64,000 bases of DNA, from NCBI GenBank assembly GCA_047967505.1, contig CM106538.1; one strand, given 5' to 3'. This document shows, piece by piece, positions 9,377 through 20,169 of this stretch; position 1 is the first letter of the stretch, and each line of letters begins with the position of its first letter. Source of the stretch: Dipteris shenzhenensis. Lineage: Eukaryota > Polypodiophyta > Polypodiopsida > Gleicheniales. A program made the position numbers and the translations under genes. Under the pieces are notes generated by a model, which saw only the letters and a list, made by a program, of their open reading frames with translations, had not been told where the DNA came from and ran no database searches.

Positions 9377-10281
9377 TCATTGTGCATTGATCCTAGACCC
9401 CAAGGCGAGGCATTCACTTGCCCTATTGTTTGCCATGCAATGCAAGCACCATACATTTTTGCACCGTGGGTATGTTGGGGGTTGCGGTTGAGATACCTGA
9501 AGCTTTTGCTCCATTGCTTGCATTATTTCATCTTTTAGCTTCATGGTCATGGCCAAGAAGCGACCTTCATCAAATGTTTCTGCAGTTGATTTAGATTTGC
9601 CTTTTTCTTGAGTGTCTGTCTTTACTGTTATCACTGTCAAAGTCCGAATAGGTCATGCCATCTTCAATGTCCACTGTTGTCGTCGCATGAGCAACACTGA
9701 ACGTCTCATAATTGCTTATCTTCTTCATTTATTTGAAAATCTTCTTTTCTAGACTGGCAATGAGCTATGCCATTAGGTATTTGTCATTTGGGTGTGGCTT
9801 GCATTTGGCAATCAAGCACTTCATTTGGCCCAGATATGTGCGGGCTTCTTCTCTACGGCCTTGTTTGATCTTGCCAGTTGGAGAGCTAGGTCATCTTAAA
9901 GGTGTTCAATTTGGAATGGCCACTTCAATTGGCTTGAAAGGAGGGCCCATGTGGCACATTCCTTGACAAGAATATCTAAGTACCATTTGGAGGCTTTGTC
10001 CATCAATACCATAGGGAACCATGTGGCTATTGTCTCATTAGATAACCTCCTGCTCTACCTATGGCATCAAAGAGTTGAAGGGACCTCTTTGGATCACCCT
10101 GTCCATTGTACTTTGGAAGTTCAAGCTTTCCCAGGGGTCTTCTTCCATTGTTGTTGAAGTTTGGGTGATTGAAGAAGTTATTTTCATCGTTGTCCAAGTT
10201 AAGGTCATCATCATTACGATGAAGATTTTCCATGTTGGGGATTGGAGGAGGATAAGGGCTTTGATTAATTAGAGGAGGCAT
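9377..10281 (-). pseudogene. Element B gag remnant
   Basis: Two frame fragments are recognisable. The first (10281-10027) carries GKLELPKYNGQGDP, matching the gag start in elements C and D. The second (about 9640-9377) carries KNVWCLHCMANN with the remains of a CX2CX3H knuckle and matches the C gag near 54.0-54.2 kb. Between them the sequence is homologous but shifted and interrupted. Element A inserted just past the knuckle. Confidence 0.8.
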
Positions 10282-11326
10282 ATTCGGCGAGGATGGTTGT
10301 AGATAACGGACGGATTGTAGTTGGATGCACCCTTGCCGAGTGGTTGATTGAGTGTGTCCTCCTTTGGTCCAAAATTTAAATTGTGTGCATTATGGGTGTT
10401 AGAGATGTGTTAGTATTTTGGCAAATGTTGTGCTAGAAAATGTGCTTGGGATTGTCCCCCTTGAGAGTGGGAATCTACCAGTGCAAATGGATCATCGATC
10501 GGAGGTCACGAGTAAATGTTATGAGCGAATTAGTGCAAAAATTAGCCCACACGGGAGTGCAAATCAACGAGTGCTAGAGATGCCAAAATGGTATGTAATG
10601 GGGGGTCAAGGGGGCTATAGGGTGGTAGAGGAGGGGAAGTGGTGGGAAGAAAAAGGGGGGATGGTGTTGGTGGAGAGGGAGGCGATGATAGAAAACTTGA
10701 CAAAATTTGAAAGGGAGGGGAAGATGAAAACCTACAACACTTTCCAAAATCTTTGTTGATGTAATGGGATTGTTGAGGGCGACAATGGGGTGGATGGCTA
10801 GGTCATCACAGTGAGAAGGGCTCGAAGCAAACCCGACTATGAGTATGGGAGTAGGATGGTGTTAGATGGAAAGGGAGCAGGGTCTTGCATGGGGCTCAGA
10901 ATTTGGAAGAGGATGGAGGCTAGATGTGGAAGAAGAAGAGTGAGAGTGTGGAGATGGTTTTTATAGGAATAGAGGTGGGAGGGGTTAAGCATTAGGGTTA
11001 AACCCTAGAACCTTCTGATGCCCATAACCTTCCATAGTTATCTCGGATCACTTTTATGTAAAAAGGAGAAATGTTCAAAATTTTGAGCTACACACAGTGA
11101 TGTCAATTAGATGTCTTAATTTGTTCTTTAAGTGCTATTTTTTTTAAAGAAATATAAAATTTCTTAAGCTACTAACTAAAGGTTTCTGCTTGGGATTCTT
11201 ATTTTTTGCTAGAGTTGGAAAAATAATTTACTCTCCTAGCCCTTGAGTGATATGTCTGAGATAGTTCATGGTGGTTTGTTTTCCACATTAACTTGTTATG
11301 TCTACTTTTTACTTAAGATGCTAGTA
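10282..11326 (-). other. Element B 5' leader
   Basis: This non-coding leader between primer site and gag has two blocks that match the leader of element C: about 10380-10600 against 55010-55220, and 10740-11340 against 57420-58025. The extremely G-rich block that separates them in C (plus strand) is represented here only by a short purine-rich stretch near 10610-10720. Confidence 0.7.
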
Positions 11327-11345
11327 TCCCCAGCAACAGCACCCA
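11327..11345 (-). other. Element B degenerate primer-binding site
   Basis: It aligns with the element C site at 58006-58023 but has several substitutions. The order leader, site, LTR is preserved. Confidence 0.6.
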
Positions 11346-11346
11346 A

Positions 11347-12577
11347 TTTTGGCTATATCCCACAACTTCCACAGGATGATCAAGGTGTGCAATTCTGAGG
11401 CTTTTTGTCACCTACTGATATATCAGTGTCATTGTTGTTCTAGTATACGTGTAGCTTAGGACCTTGGGTTGTATTCTAGTGAGAGACATAGGCTCAAGTG
11501 TGGGAAGAAAACATTGCACATGCTTGTGTGAAAGGAACACTGATCAACATGGTTGGGGTAATGATGACTTTCACTCCATTGGGGGCTTCAAGGTTTAGAA
11601 AAAGTTTTAGGGTTCAGAAGGAGGTTTAAGGTTGAGAAGAAGTTTCAGGCTTCAAAAGGGGCTTCATGGTTAGAAGGAGTTTCAAGGTCCAAAAGGAGGT
11701 TCTAGGGTTTGGAAACGGTTTCAGGGTTTAGAAGGAGGTGCAAGGTCTTAGTTTTGAAGGGGGGTCTAGGGTTTAGAGAGTAAAGTACATGGTGGAGAAC
11801 TTGTCTCCCTCATAGGTCTTGGAGGTCAAGGGTTGAGGAACTACTCTAAGAGGGTAAGGGCTTAGGGGAAGCATAGGAGTCGTAAAGAAAGAAGGTGTAA
11901 GAGCATGGGAATGGGAGAAAGAGAGGAGAAGGAAGGAGGAGAGGGAGAGGAGGAGTTGTAAGGTTGGAGAAGAGGGGACTAGGAGACAAGGTCAGGACAT
12001 GCTTTTGGATGTGGAGTGCCACTTGGAGACAATTGCATAGAACACCAAAATAGAACTCAGCACAATGCCCCAGAAAGTGTGGGATTCATTCCATCATGGG
12101 GTATTTATAAAAGTTGGAGAGCTTCTCTCTCTGCATGTAGAAATTTTAAGACTTTTCTCTCTCTACATGTAGAACTTGCATCTAGGATGCACACGCATTT
12201 AGAACATGCATGTAGGAACTCCAACTGCATGTAGAACTTGCATGTAGGACATGCATGTAAGAGTTGCATGTAGGATTTGCATGTAGGAAATTCATGTAGG
12301 AATTGCATGTAGAAACTACATGTAGGAATTGTATGTAGAACTTTTATGTAGGACATGCGTGTAGGAGTTGCATGTAGGACTTGCATGTAGGAACTGCATG
12401 TAAAAATTGCATGTAGGAATCATATGTAGAACTTGCATGTAGGACTTGCATGTAGAACATGTATGTTGGATTCCTAAGAGAGATTGTTCCTAGCCTTATG
12501 CAAGTACAAGCGGAGCTTTGCCTCTACCTCTCACACACATTCTGTGACACTTGAGTCCATATTGACACAGAGTTAAT
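11347..12577 (-). repeat. Element B 5' LTR (about 1.23 kb)
   Basis: It shares with the element C LTRs the block beginning GAGGCTTTTTGTCACCTAC, the GGTTTAGAAGGAGG-type repeats at 11590-11780, the line ATTCCATCATGGGGTATTTATA and the end CACAGAGT. The minus-strand TATA box (TATAAATA) is at 12109-12102. The exact left edge is uncertain by a base or two because the end is mutated. Confidence 0.8.
12120..12475 (-). repeat. Short tandem array GCATGTAGGA(A/C)NT in U3 of the element B LTR
   Basis: Some 20 or more imperfect copies of a roughly 12-14-bp unit with core GCATGTAGGA or GCATGTAGAA fill the interval just upstream of the LTR TATA box in the direction of transcription. Element C has an unrelated array at the same place. 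Confidence 0.85.
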
Positions 12578-12669
12578 AGTGACTAAAGCACATGAATATG
12601 GTAAAGATCATACCTCAAGTGACATAAAAAATTAGAGGCAAGTAGGGACCATTGAAAAGGGTTGTTATA

Positions 12670-12786
12670 CCTACAAGCATCATTATAACCATCAATTTTC
12701 TATGGTTTGATTAACAAATATACCTACAACTCACCTACAAGCATCATTATAACCATCAATTTTTTATGGTTTGATTAACAAATATA
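12670..12786. repeat. 64-bp direct tandem duplication
   Basis: CCTACAAGCATCATTATAACC starts at 12670 and again at 12734, and both copies continue through GGTTTGATTAACAAATATA. It lies between the element B LTR and LINE1, with no coding content. Confidence 0.85.
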
Positions 12787-12822
12787 TCGAGACTATCTTT
12801 TTTTCAATGGTTATATCAATGA

Positions 12823-12839
12823 CACTTTCTACCATAGAT
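12823..12839. repeat. LINE1 target-site duplication, left copy
   Basis: CACTTTCTACCATAGAT is a 17-bp perfect match to 20153-20169. It directly abuts the poly(T) run that marks the 3' end of the minus-strand LINE. Confidence 0.95.
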
Positions 12840-12985
12840 TTTTTTTTTCTTTTTTTTTTCCGAAAAAACAGTGCTGATTATATTACTTCGAAAACAAGAT
12901 ACATGAGGTCAGTTTTGCAGCTGACGGGGCTGCGTTCACAAATCGGACACAGCCCTAAAAGGAAACAAAAATATAAAGCTCTCTC

Positions 12986-15900
12986 TCACGGAGGGATCAG
13001 GCGAGTGTGAATGAACAGCCAGAGAGGTGGTGAATAGCGCCACTGAAGGCCCTGCGAACTATGCTCGAAGAAGAGGCCCTGCGTATCCCAATCACGGAGG
13101 AAACGTCTCCGCTTCTCTCGGCCAGCCCGGGAATCTCCCTGTATCTGGTCCCACTGGCCTCTGAGTGTGTGTATAATCTCACTCTAGATGTCGGTCATGA
13201 CCTGGGCAGTCGAAAGAGAGGTGCCACCGAGGATCTGCGCACAGCACGAGGTCCAAATGTGCCATCCAATGATGCTGCTATTAATCTCCCAGACTCGCTG
13301 CCTCTCCTGAGATCCTGTGTCAACCTCTGCTAGGTGCGGTGGAATGCCCTCTAGCAGCCCCCCAAGTCCCCTGTGTGATAAGGAACATGGGGTCCTGCGG
13401 GCCTGCCTCGAACAACTGATGAAAGCCAGGTGCGGTACTGCACCAGCAGAACGTGCCCCAAGTGATCAAACCTAGCTCCGGTGCTACGCGAGTAAGGATC
13501 CCGAAGGTCCACCTCCACACTTCCTGGGCGTGAGTGCAGCTCCACAGGCAGTGTTTTGGTGACTCCTCGTCCTCATGACAGATCTGACAAAGTCCATCTT
13601 GACCAGCCTGCCGCAACCAGCTCCCCACTGGAAGACCCTTGTGGGCGAGTAGCCAAAGGAAGTAGGAAATCTTCCGCGGCCGCCAGCTCTCCCACAAGGC
13701 CTTCCAGAAGGCCTACAAAAATAGCCTAGAGATACCCTGAGCATACCAACTGGGCCGCTGGGTGGGCGGGCGGCTCTGCATCCTCCCGAGAACTCTCCTG
13801 CCCAATGTCGTGCTGTAAGTGAAGAAAGGGGTCGGCCCCTGGCCTGCCACAATCTCTAGCCATCTCCACTCTCCTGGGTCCCAATCAAGCTCTGACAAGG
13901 CCCGTCCCTCCCAAAGCCAGAGTTGCCATAACTGTAGCTGATCCTGCTCTATACCAGGATCGGTCCGCCAAACCTTCCCCATGAGGCCTACGACCCGAAC
14001 CCTCTACCACAGGAGGAGGGGGTCGATGAGCACACCCTCTCTCCTGAGACGGCCGTCCCCCAAAACCGCAAAGAAGGAAACAGAGGTGTCGTCCATCCGG
14101 CCTGCAACCACCAGTGGGATGCCACGGGGGGAGAACTATTCAAGCCAACGATCATCACCAAGCATGAGGATCTGAATCTCAGGTGGAACCAACCAATCGG
14201 CTGGAATCGCTCCGTCTATCTCTGTGCGTCTCGCCTGAGCTCCACGGGCACCTCCAGCTGTAGCTGCTAGAGCAACGGTCTCCAAGTGTCTGTAAGTGTC
14301 CCTCCAAACTCGAAGGGACCGGGCTGGCCCCCGCATCCAACCATCCCACCTGATATGTGATCTCTCCCCTAGCTGAAGGCCCAAGGCATCTCTGACCTGA
14401 TCGTTCCAGATGAGTAGCTGGCGGTTGATCTCCGCCTGACAGCTAGGAGGGGACTGTATGAGGCCGAGACGGAGCCGTCTCCAAACCATGAGAAGGCTAC
14501 GAATGAGCGGGGAGCGGGGGTGAGTGAGCGGTGCAGAAGTGAAGATCCACCGGAGGGACGGTAGCCACTCTCCACCTCGACGCGGGACGCAAGAACCGAT
14601 CCCCTACTGAAGTAACATCTTCCACGTTTGCCCCCCCGGGGTCAAACCACGGATAACCAGCTTGCCCAGCAGGGCCTGACTCTAAAGCTCAGGATCGATG
14701 ACCCCCAAGCCACCCTCAACCTGCGAAAGAATGAATGTCTGCCAAGCTACCCTGGCTCTGGTATCTCTGAGACCATCCCCCCAAGACCACAGGAAATTCC
14801 GGACCAACCTCCTGAGTTGTGCCACGCGGGATCTCGAGAAGCACCAACAAGAAGCCACATACCAGGCCGTGGCCAAGAGAACCTGGTTGACTACAAGAGC
14901 ACGACCTGCAAGAGAGAGCTTAGCAGTGCTCCAGAAAGCCAGCTTTCGACGAATGGAATCTAGCACCGGGAGAAACTACTGGGCTGGCGTGATGTCCAGG
15001 CCGACCTGAAAGCCGAGATATCGAGCTGTCTGTCCCCGTGGGATCCATCTAAAACCCAAAAACCTCCCCCACTGTGAGCATGCCCCAGGGTTTGTGAGAA
15101 AACCAACTGATTTATTCCAGTTGATTTTCGCACCGGCTGCCGAGCAGAAGACCTCTAAGGCCAGTCTCACCCTCTCCAGCATCATCTCATCATCCTGAAT
15201 GTATAGCGCTGTGTCATCTGCATACTCCGAGTCCAGGAGCTCCGTGTCCTCCCTGATGGGAAGGCGAACACCCCGGATCCCGGTCGATCTCGCCCGAAGG
15301 TAGTGTGTCATGGCCTCGGCGAAGAAGAGAAATAGGTAAGGAGCTAGGGGGCAACCCTGACGCACTAATCTCTCCAAACGAAATCTCTCTCCCATCTTGC
15401 CGCCGATGATGACCCTGCTAGAAGCTGTCCTGTATAACGCTGAGATACCCTGAATCCATCCTACTGGGAATCCTAGTCTCTCCAGAGTACCCTCCAGGAA
15501 GGACCAGTCCACTCGATCATAGGCCTTCTCAAAGTCGAGAAGTAGGATGGCTAAGTGCGACCCACTGTGCTGAGCCCACTCCGTCGCCTCTGAGAAGGTG
15601 AAGACATTATCCAGGATATTGTGATCCTGGACAAAGCCTGTCTGAGTGTCATGAATGAGGTCAGAAAGTAGAGGCCGAACTCTGGCGCTGATCATCTTGG
15701 CAAGGACTTTGTAGGCAGTGGTGAGGAGAGTGATCGGGCACCACAAACGGATCTCTTGTCGATCGCCTCCCTTTGGGATGAGGCAAATCAATCCCGAGGA
15801 GAGGCTCTCTGGCATATGTTCGCTGCTGAAAATCCTCTGAAGGGTTGCTAGGAGGGGCTGATGGATCTGATCCCAGAAGGAGGTGAAGAAAGCATGAGAG

Positions 15901-17371
15901 AGCCCATCCTCGCCAGGGCATTTTTGCCCATCGATGGCCATCAAGGCCTCCTGCATCTCGTCAGTAGTGAACGGTGCCATCAACGTCGCCTGCATGCTGG
16001 GCTGAACAAGGGGTGGAAAGTGCCTCCACACCTCCTCGCGGGAGCGTCTAGTACGAGGGGCAAGCTGCTCCTGCTGGTGGAAAAGAGTCCTGTAGAAGTC
16101 GGTAGCCAACCCCAAGACCTCCTCCGGATCAGTAACAATGTGCCCCTCCGCTGTCCTAAGACTCCAGAGCTGATCACCTGCTGCTCTCTGGCCATGCGTC
16201 CTGAAGAACTCTCTGCTCATCTGGTCGCCCTTCCGAGCCCAGTATGAGAGGGAGGCGTGATAGGAGAACTCTGAGCGGCGCTGTAGAGTCTCCTCAAGAA
16301 GGGCTCTGGCTCGAAGGGCCTGGATCCGAAGCTCCTCCGAACCCGGAGCTGCCTGCTGGAGTTGCTGAATGGAGGCGAGGTCCCTACGAAGAGCTCTCTC
16401 TCTGCCCCACCACTCCTGGCGAACCTGAAGGGTTGCGAGCTGGCAGATCTGGCTGGACTCCTGCAAAGCCTGCGCCACTGAATCTACCAGATCCACGCAC
16501 TCGCCCCAATCTCTGTCCCAGAGGCTACCGATATGACTACGCACCTCCTCCCTCGAGAAGATGGAATCGGGAATCCGGCACGAACGGGGAGGAAGGGACT
16601 GAGCTGCCGAGTCTAGTGATAAGAGCACAGGCGCGTGATCGGAGAGTGTCATCCCTGGCACTATACCCACCTGCTGATGGCCCAATCACTGACATAGAAT
16701 CTATCCAGTCTCTCCAGGAGTCTGCCTCCTTGCCTGCGGAAACCCCACGAGAAGTCCAAGCTCCCGTACCATCGATGGAAGGACGGGTCTCTTCAGCTGT
16801 CCCTACCTCCTGTTGCAAAGATAAAGGAGTCCCAAGCGGACTGCTCTGCCTACGCCATACCTGTAAACTCTGGTCCTCTACCCTGCTGGTCCTCCAAAGT
16901 CTCCAGATTGTTGAAGTCACCTCCAACAATCCATGAATCCATATCTGGGAGAATCCCTGTGAGTGTCCTCCAGAAAGTAGCTCTGCATCGGAGGTCTGTG
17001 GGAGCATAGATGTTGAGGATTCCTATTTTGGAACCCTCCAACTCTAGGCCAACCCAAAGTGCACGGCCTGGAATCAACGTACCATGACCAAAAACTCCCT
17101 GGGCAATCAACTTGCTAACGGAAGTATAGACACCGCCACTCCTCCCCTGTGCACCAATCGAGGGCTCCCAATAAGTGTGAGATCGTCCAGGGAGGATCTT
17201 CCCGCAACTACGGGAATGAGCCACTGAAAGCTTATGCTCCTGGAGCAGAAGTATATCCAAGTGACCAATCACTGCTGGCTGAAGTTCCTGTCTCAGGATG
17301 AGCTTCCTAGGACCACGGGTGCCAGAAGAATGAAACCCGTTCACGTTCCAGGAGACAAGGTGTAAGCTCAT
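12986..17371 (-). pseudogene. LINE1 ORF2: endonuclease and reverse transcriptase, broken
   Basis: The start MSLHLVSWNVNGF opens an exonuclease-endonuclease-phosphatase domain with LLLQEHK and GGDFNNLE. The frame meets TAG at 16850-16852 and TGA at 16793-16795, then shifts before SDHAP (near 16640), the last endonuclease motif. The reverse transcriptase follows in one frame, with LLDFEKAYDRVDW and RQGCPLAPYLF and the catalytic YADD about 490 residues after 16685. From there the same frame runs on through TAG stops at 14976, 14682, 14604, 14136 and 13713. It includes a zf-RVT-like segment (ISYFLWLLAHKGLP, then CQICHEDEESPKHCLWSC). A shift near 13330 leads to the final segment, with one more TAG at 13184, ending at TGA 12986. 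It is non-functional as read. Confidence 0.9.
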
Positions 17372-17451
17372 GATGAGGACTGGTAGGCTGCGAACAACTG
17401 TCTGCTCATGGCTGATGTCGATGAAGAAGCTGACATTTCGAAATGGAGGCG

Positions 17452-18062
17452 CTAATGCTTTTGAGAAGGTTTGGAGGGGGAGGCGGGGTCATCCTGCCCG
17501 TTCTTCAAAACTTTTAGCAAAGGCGTGAGGCCTTTAGTGCCATGAACAAACGCTTTCTCGAGCCAGCTTGAGATCTCTGAGGTAGTCATCCCGTAGAAGG
17601 CTCGGAGTTTCTGAGGAGTCCAGGCTTTGACATCCTGGGGAAGGGGCCATGACAGAGGGGGCCTGAGGATAACAATCAATTTGAAGCGCTTGGCGGTGCA
17701 GCGCCACCGCAAACACACGTCACCCTCGGACCACTGAGTCTCGAGAAGCTGTCCACCCAACGGGCCTACCTGGGCGTGCGTCTGCTCTCTCAGAGCCTCC
17801 CAGACCGAGTCGTCTGTCCAAGTCTCGGTGCCGTCGCTGAGAAATGTGAAAGCAAAGCTAGGGCCATCCCTCGGGGCCAAGGCTGCGATCTTCCCATCCG
17901 CCCCTTTACGGAGCAGGAAGATACTGATGTCGAGGCAAGCAGGGAAGGTCCCAAGGTTGGCCACATCCAAGTAATCCCAGGGACCAGATCTGTAGAAGTC
18001 GCGAGGAAGCTCTCTCTCCTGAAGCTTTGGCCGCCAGAGTCTGCAACTGAGGGGGTCGGGCT
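17452..18062 (-). CDS. LINE1 ORF1b: unrecognised domain between the zinc-knuckle ORF and ORF2
   Basis: An open frame of roughly 200 codons follows a TAG near 18063 and ends at TAG 17454-17452, about 80 bases before ORF2. No early ATG exists in the clear part, so it is probably the C-terminal portion of ORF1 rather than a separate gene. It contains DYLDVANLGTFPACLDISIF, a tryptophan-rich centre and a basic end (KPSQKH). I do not recognise the family. It is intact over its length while both neighbours are broken, which may be chance. Confidence 0.55.
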
Positions 18063-18489
18063 AGCAGACAGGGAAGACTGCTCCAGGGGTGGTGTAAACT
18101 CGGGGTGTCCAGCCTAGGGTGGGGAAGGGGGAGGAGGCTGAGGGTTAGGCAACTCAGACTCCACAGAAGTGGAGGAGGGGGAGTGGGGGATGCCTGCGAC
18201 TGAGGAACCATCGGTGCAACTGACACTGCAGGAGAGTTGAGAGGGGCGGGGGGGAGGGGATGGGGCTAAAACTAGGACTCAGGCTGAGTAGGAAGAGGAG
18301 GGGGCTGAAGAGGAAGAGGCGGGGGCTGATGGTGCAAGTCGGGAAGATGGGGCTGCGACTGGGGAAGGGGCTGGGTCTGAGTGGAAGGGGGCTGGGGAGC
18401 GGAAGAGAGGGGGACCTGAGGCTGTGGAGCGCAGGCTACAGTCGAAGAACAAGCTCTCCCAAGACTCTGGGGCGGCTGCCTGTCAGGTC

Positions 18490-19359
18490 TTTGAGGCGAT
18501 GCTGGTAACCTCTGCCTCCTTGCCTTTGTCAGAAATCTTCTTATTCTTTCCTCTGACCTCGGTCCAGCCGCCAGCCACCTCTGGACCGGACTCCGGCTGC
18601 CTCTGCTCCTCCTGACGTGGCTACTCGGAGGGGGGGGGAGGGGGCGAAGGGGGGGGCGGGGGGGGCCAAGAGGAATTGGAGAATCGTGGACAAGTAGTAG
18701 CCAGGTGCCCAAAGCCGTGACACCTCAGGCACTGGCCTGGCTGTCCTGTGACTACCATGCTCTGAGTAATGCTGCCAGCATCTGTCACGATCTCAATCAC
18801 TGCAGGGAGAGTCGCACGGTCTACCACAGCCACACGGACTCGGGGAGCTCCTGTCGCAGTAACCGCGTCGACGAAAGTGTCATGCATCACCCAGCCAAAG
18901 TGGGAACCAAGGTCCCTGACTATCGGCCGTAACTCAGCAGCAAGGCTTGGAAAAACTAGCGTCACTGGGTGGCGAGGTATGCGGAAATGAGCATCAAAAT
19001 TCGCTGCGCTGAATCCACGGTACCAAGGGATTATCATGATAATCTTTCCATCCACAGATGTGGGGGAGCCAGCTATCAGGTTGCTCGCAGCTTTCTCAGT
19101 GGAGAGTTTAAGCCAGAAGATGCCCCTTCCCATAAGGGCCACCTCCTCGATGTGGCTGTCCTCTAGCATGAGAGTGGCAGTCCCTGATGGCTGATCTGGA
19201 GGGAGAGTGTCCAATGACTCTGCCATAGATGGAAGTAAGGGCAAAGTCATTGGCAACCTGTTTTACTCGAGACGATTGTTGCTCTGTCAAGATAACGCGG
19301 CAGGCATCTAGAGAGGGAAGGTCTGGTTGGGCCTCCGGTTCCGAGCAGGGAGCCGCCAT
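18490..19359 (-). pseudogene. LINE1 ORF1: nucleic-acid-binding protein with CCHC knuckle, broken
   Basis: The ATG at 19359 has a plant-like context (ATGGCGGCT) and opens MAAPCSEPEAQPD. A frameshift near 19200-19250 leads to the frame with the globular part (GIFWLKLSTEKAASN, PWYRGFSAANFDAHFRIP) and the knuckle CLRCHGFGHLATTC (CX2CX4HX4C). A proline/serine tail follows, with TAG at 18621-18623 and a TGA near 18491. The layout fits the DUF4283-plus-zinc-knuckle ORF1 of plant LINEs. The part before the ATG stays open in frame but is low-complexity proline/arginine and is not credible protein. Confidence 0.75.
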
Positions 19360-19369
19360 ATCGCCAAGA

Positions 19370-20152
19370 CAAACTGCGAGATCTTCGATGAAGAAGAGGC
19401 TGCCACCAAAAAAGGGGGAAGATAGACGAGGGATGGAGCCTGGGTGTGACGGACAAGGATGAGGCGAGACGAAACGAGGCGAGTGGGGGAAGCGAAGGCG
19501 AAGGTGGGGGCAGAGGCGGAAGGCGGAAGGGGCGGAGGGCGGATGTTGAGGCGAGAGCGGAGGCGGAGGTCGAAGGCCAGGGGGAGGAACGGAGGCGGAG
19601 GCGAGGGCGGAGGGCAGAGAGGCGGAGGGGGGGTGAAGGGCGAGGGCAGAGGGTGGGGGGAGGTGAATGGCGAGGGGGGGAGGGGTGAGGGCGAGGGGCG
19701 AGGGCGGAGGGCGGAGAGGCGGACGGGGGGTGAAGGGCGAGGGCGGAGGGTGGGGGGAGGTGAATGGCGAGGGGCGGGGCGGAAGGGCGGAGGGGCGAGG
19801 GGCGGGTGGGCGGGGAGCGAGGCGAGGGGCGGGGGCGACGTGAGGGGCGAGGTGAGGCGGAGGGGTGAGGCGAGGGGCGAGGCAGGGGGCAGACGGAGGG
19901 GCGAGGCAAGGGGCGGGGGGGTGAGGGCGAGGGGCAAGGCGAACCTTGAGTCTCAGCACCTCGAGCTCCTGCGAGCCCCCCTCCCTCCCTTCCACAGCCT
20001 CTACCTCCCTTTCCTCCTTCGCCTCTCTCCCTCACCCTCGCCCCCCCTCGCCCTCGCCTTACCCCCCTCGCCCTCGCCGCACCCCCCTGCCTCAGCCCGC
20101 CTCCACGCCCTCACCCCTCACCCCTCCGCCCTTTGACCCTCGCCTCACCTCT
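19370..20152 (-). other. LINE1 5' leader, extreme C/T-rich on the sense strand
   Basis: The plus strand of 19460-19940 is almost entirely G with A and C (GAGGGGCGAGG-type imperfect repeats), and 19970-20150 is C-rich. Long open frames exist on both strands but encode only low-complexity arginine/glycine or proline/serine. I read it as the LINE 5' untranslated and promoter region. Confidence 0.7.
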
Positions 20153-20169
20153 CACTTTCTACCATAGAT
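20153..20169. repeat. LINE1 target-site duplication, right copy
   Basis: It is a perfect 17-bp match to 12823-12839. It marks the 5' end of LINE1, which therefore begins at 20152. Confidence 0.95.

Larger units (their letters stand above)
9367..12577 (-). mobile_element. Element B: decayed Ty3/gypsy element, 5' part, interrupted by element A
   Basis: This is the 5' portion of a minus-strand element: LTR at about 11347-12577, a degenerate primer site, a leader at 10282-11326 and a gag start at 10281-9377. The rest of the element lies beyond element A, outside the window. The leader and gag align block by block with element C at 53.9-58.0 kb, so the two are of one family. All coding parts are broken. 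Confidence 0.82.
12840..20152 (-). mobile_element. LINE1: long non-LTR retrotransposon, L1-like, with poly(A) and 17-bp TSD
   Basis: Both boundaries are fixed by a perfect 17-bp duplication. The left end is an interrupted poly(T) (12840 onward), the poly(A) tail of a minus-strand element. Read on the minus strand it has a pyrimidine-rich 5' leader, ORF1 with a CCHC knuckle, an unrecognised ORF1b segment, and ORF2 with endonuclease, reverse transcriptase and a zf-RVT-like C-terminus. At 7.3 kb it is probably full length or nearly so. Both ORFs are broken, mostly by TAG stops. Confidence 0.95.

Noticed and set aside
12120-12475. CRISPR-like array
   Set aside because: Units are contiguous 12-14-bp repeats with no unique spacers, inside a plant LTR.
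13184-18623. TAG reassigned to an amino acid
   Set aside because: TAG also ends apparently normal frames (dirigent-like gene, element A ORF2), frameshifts accompany the TAGs, and CAG-to-TAG decay explains the pattern.
19247-20035. Several 200-295-codon frames on both strands in the LINE1 leader
   Set aside because: Low-complexity arginine/glycine or proline/histidine sequence with overlapping frames on both strands; composition artefact.
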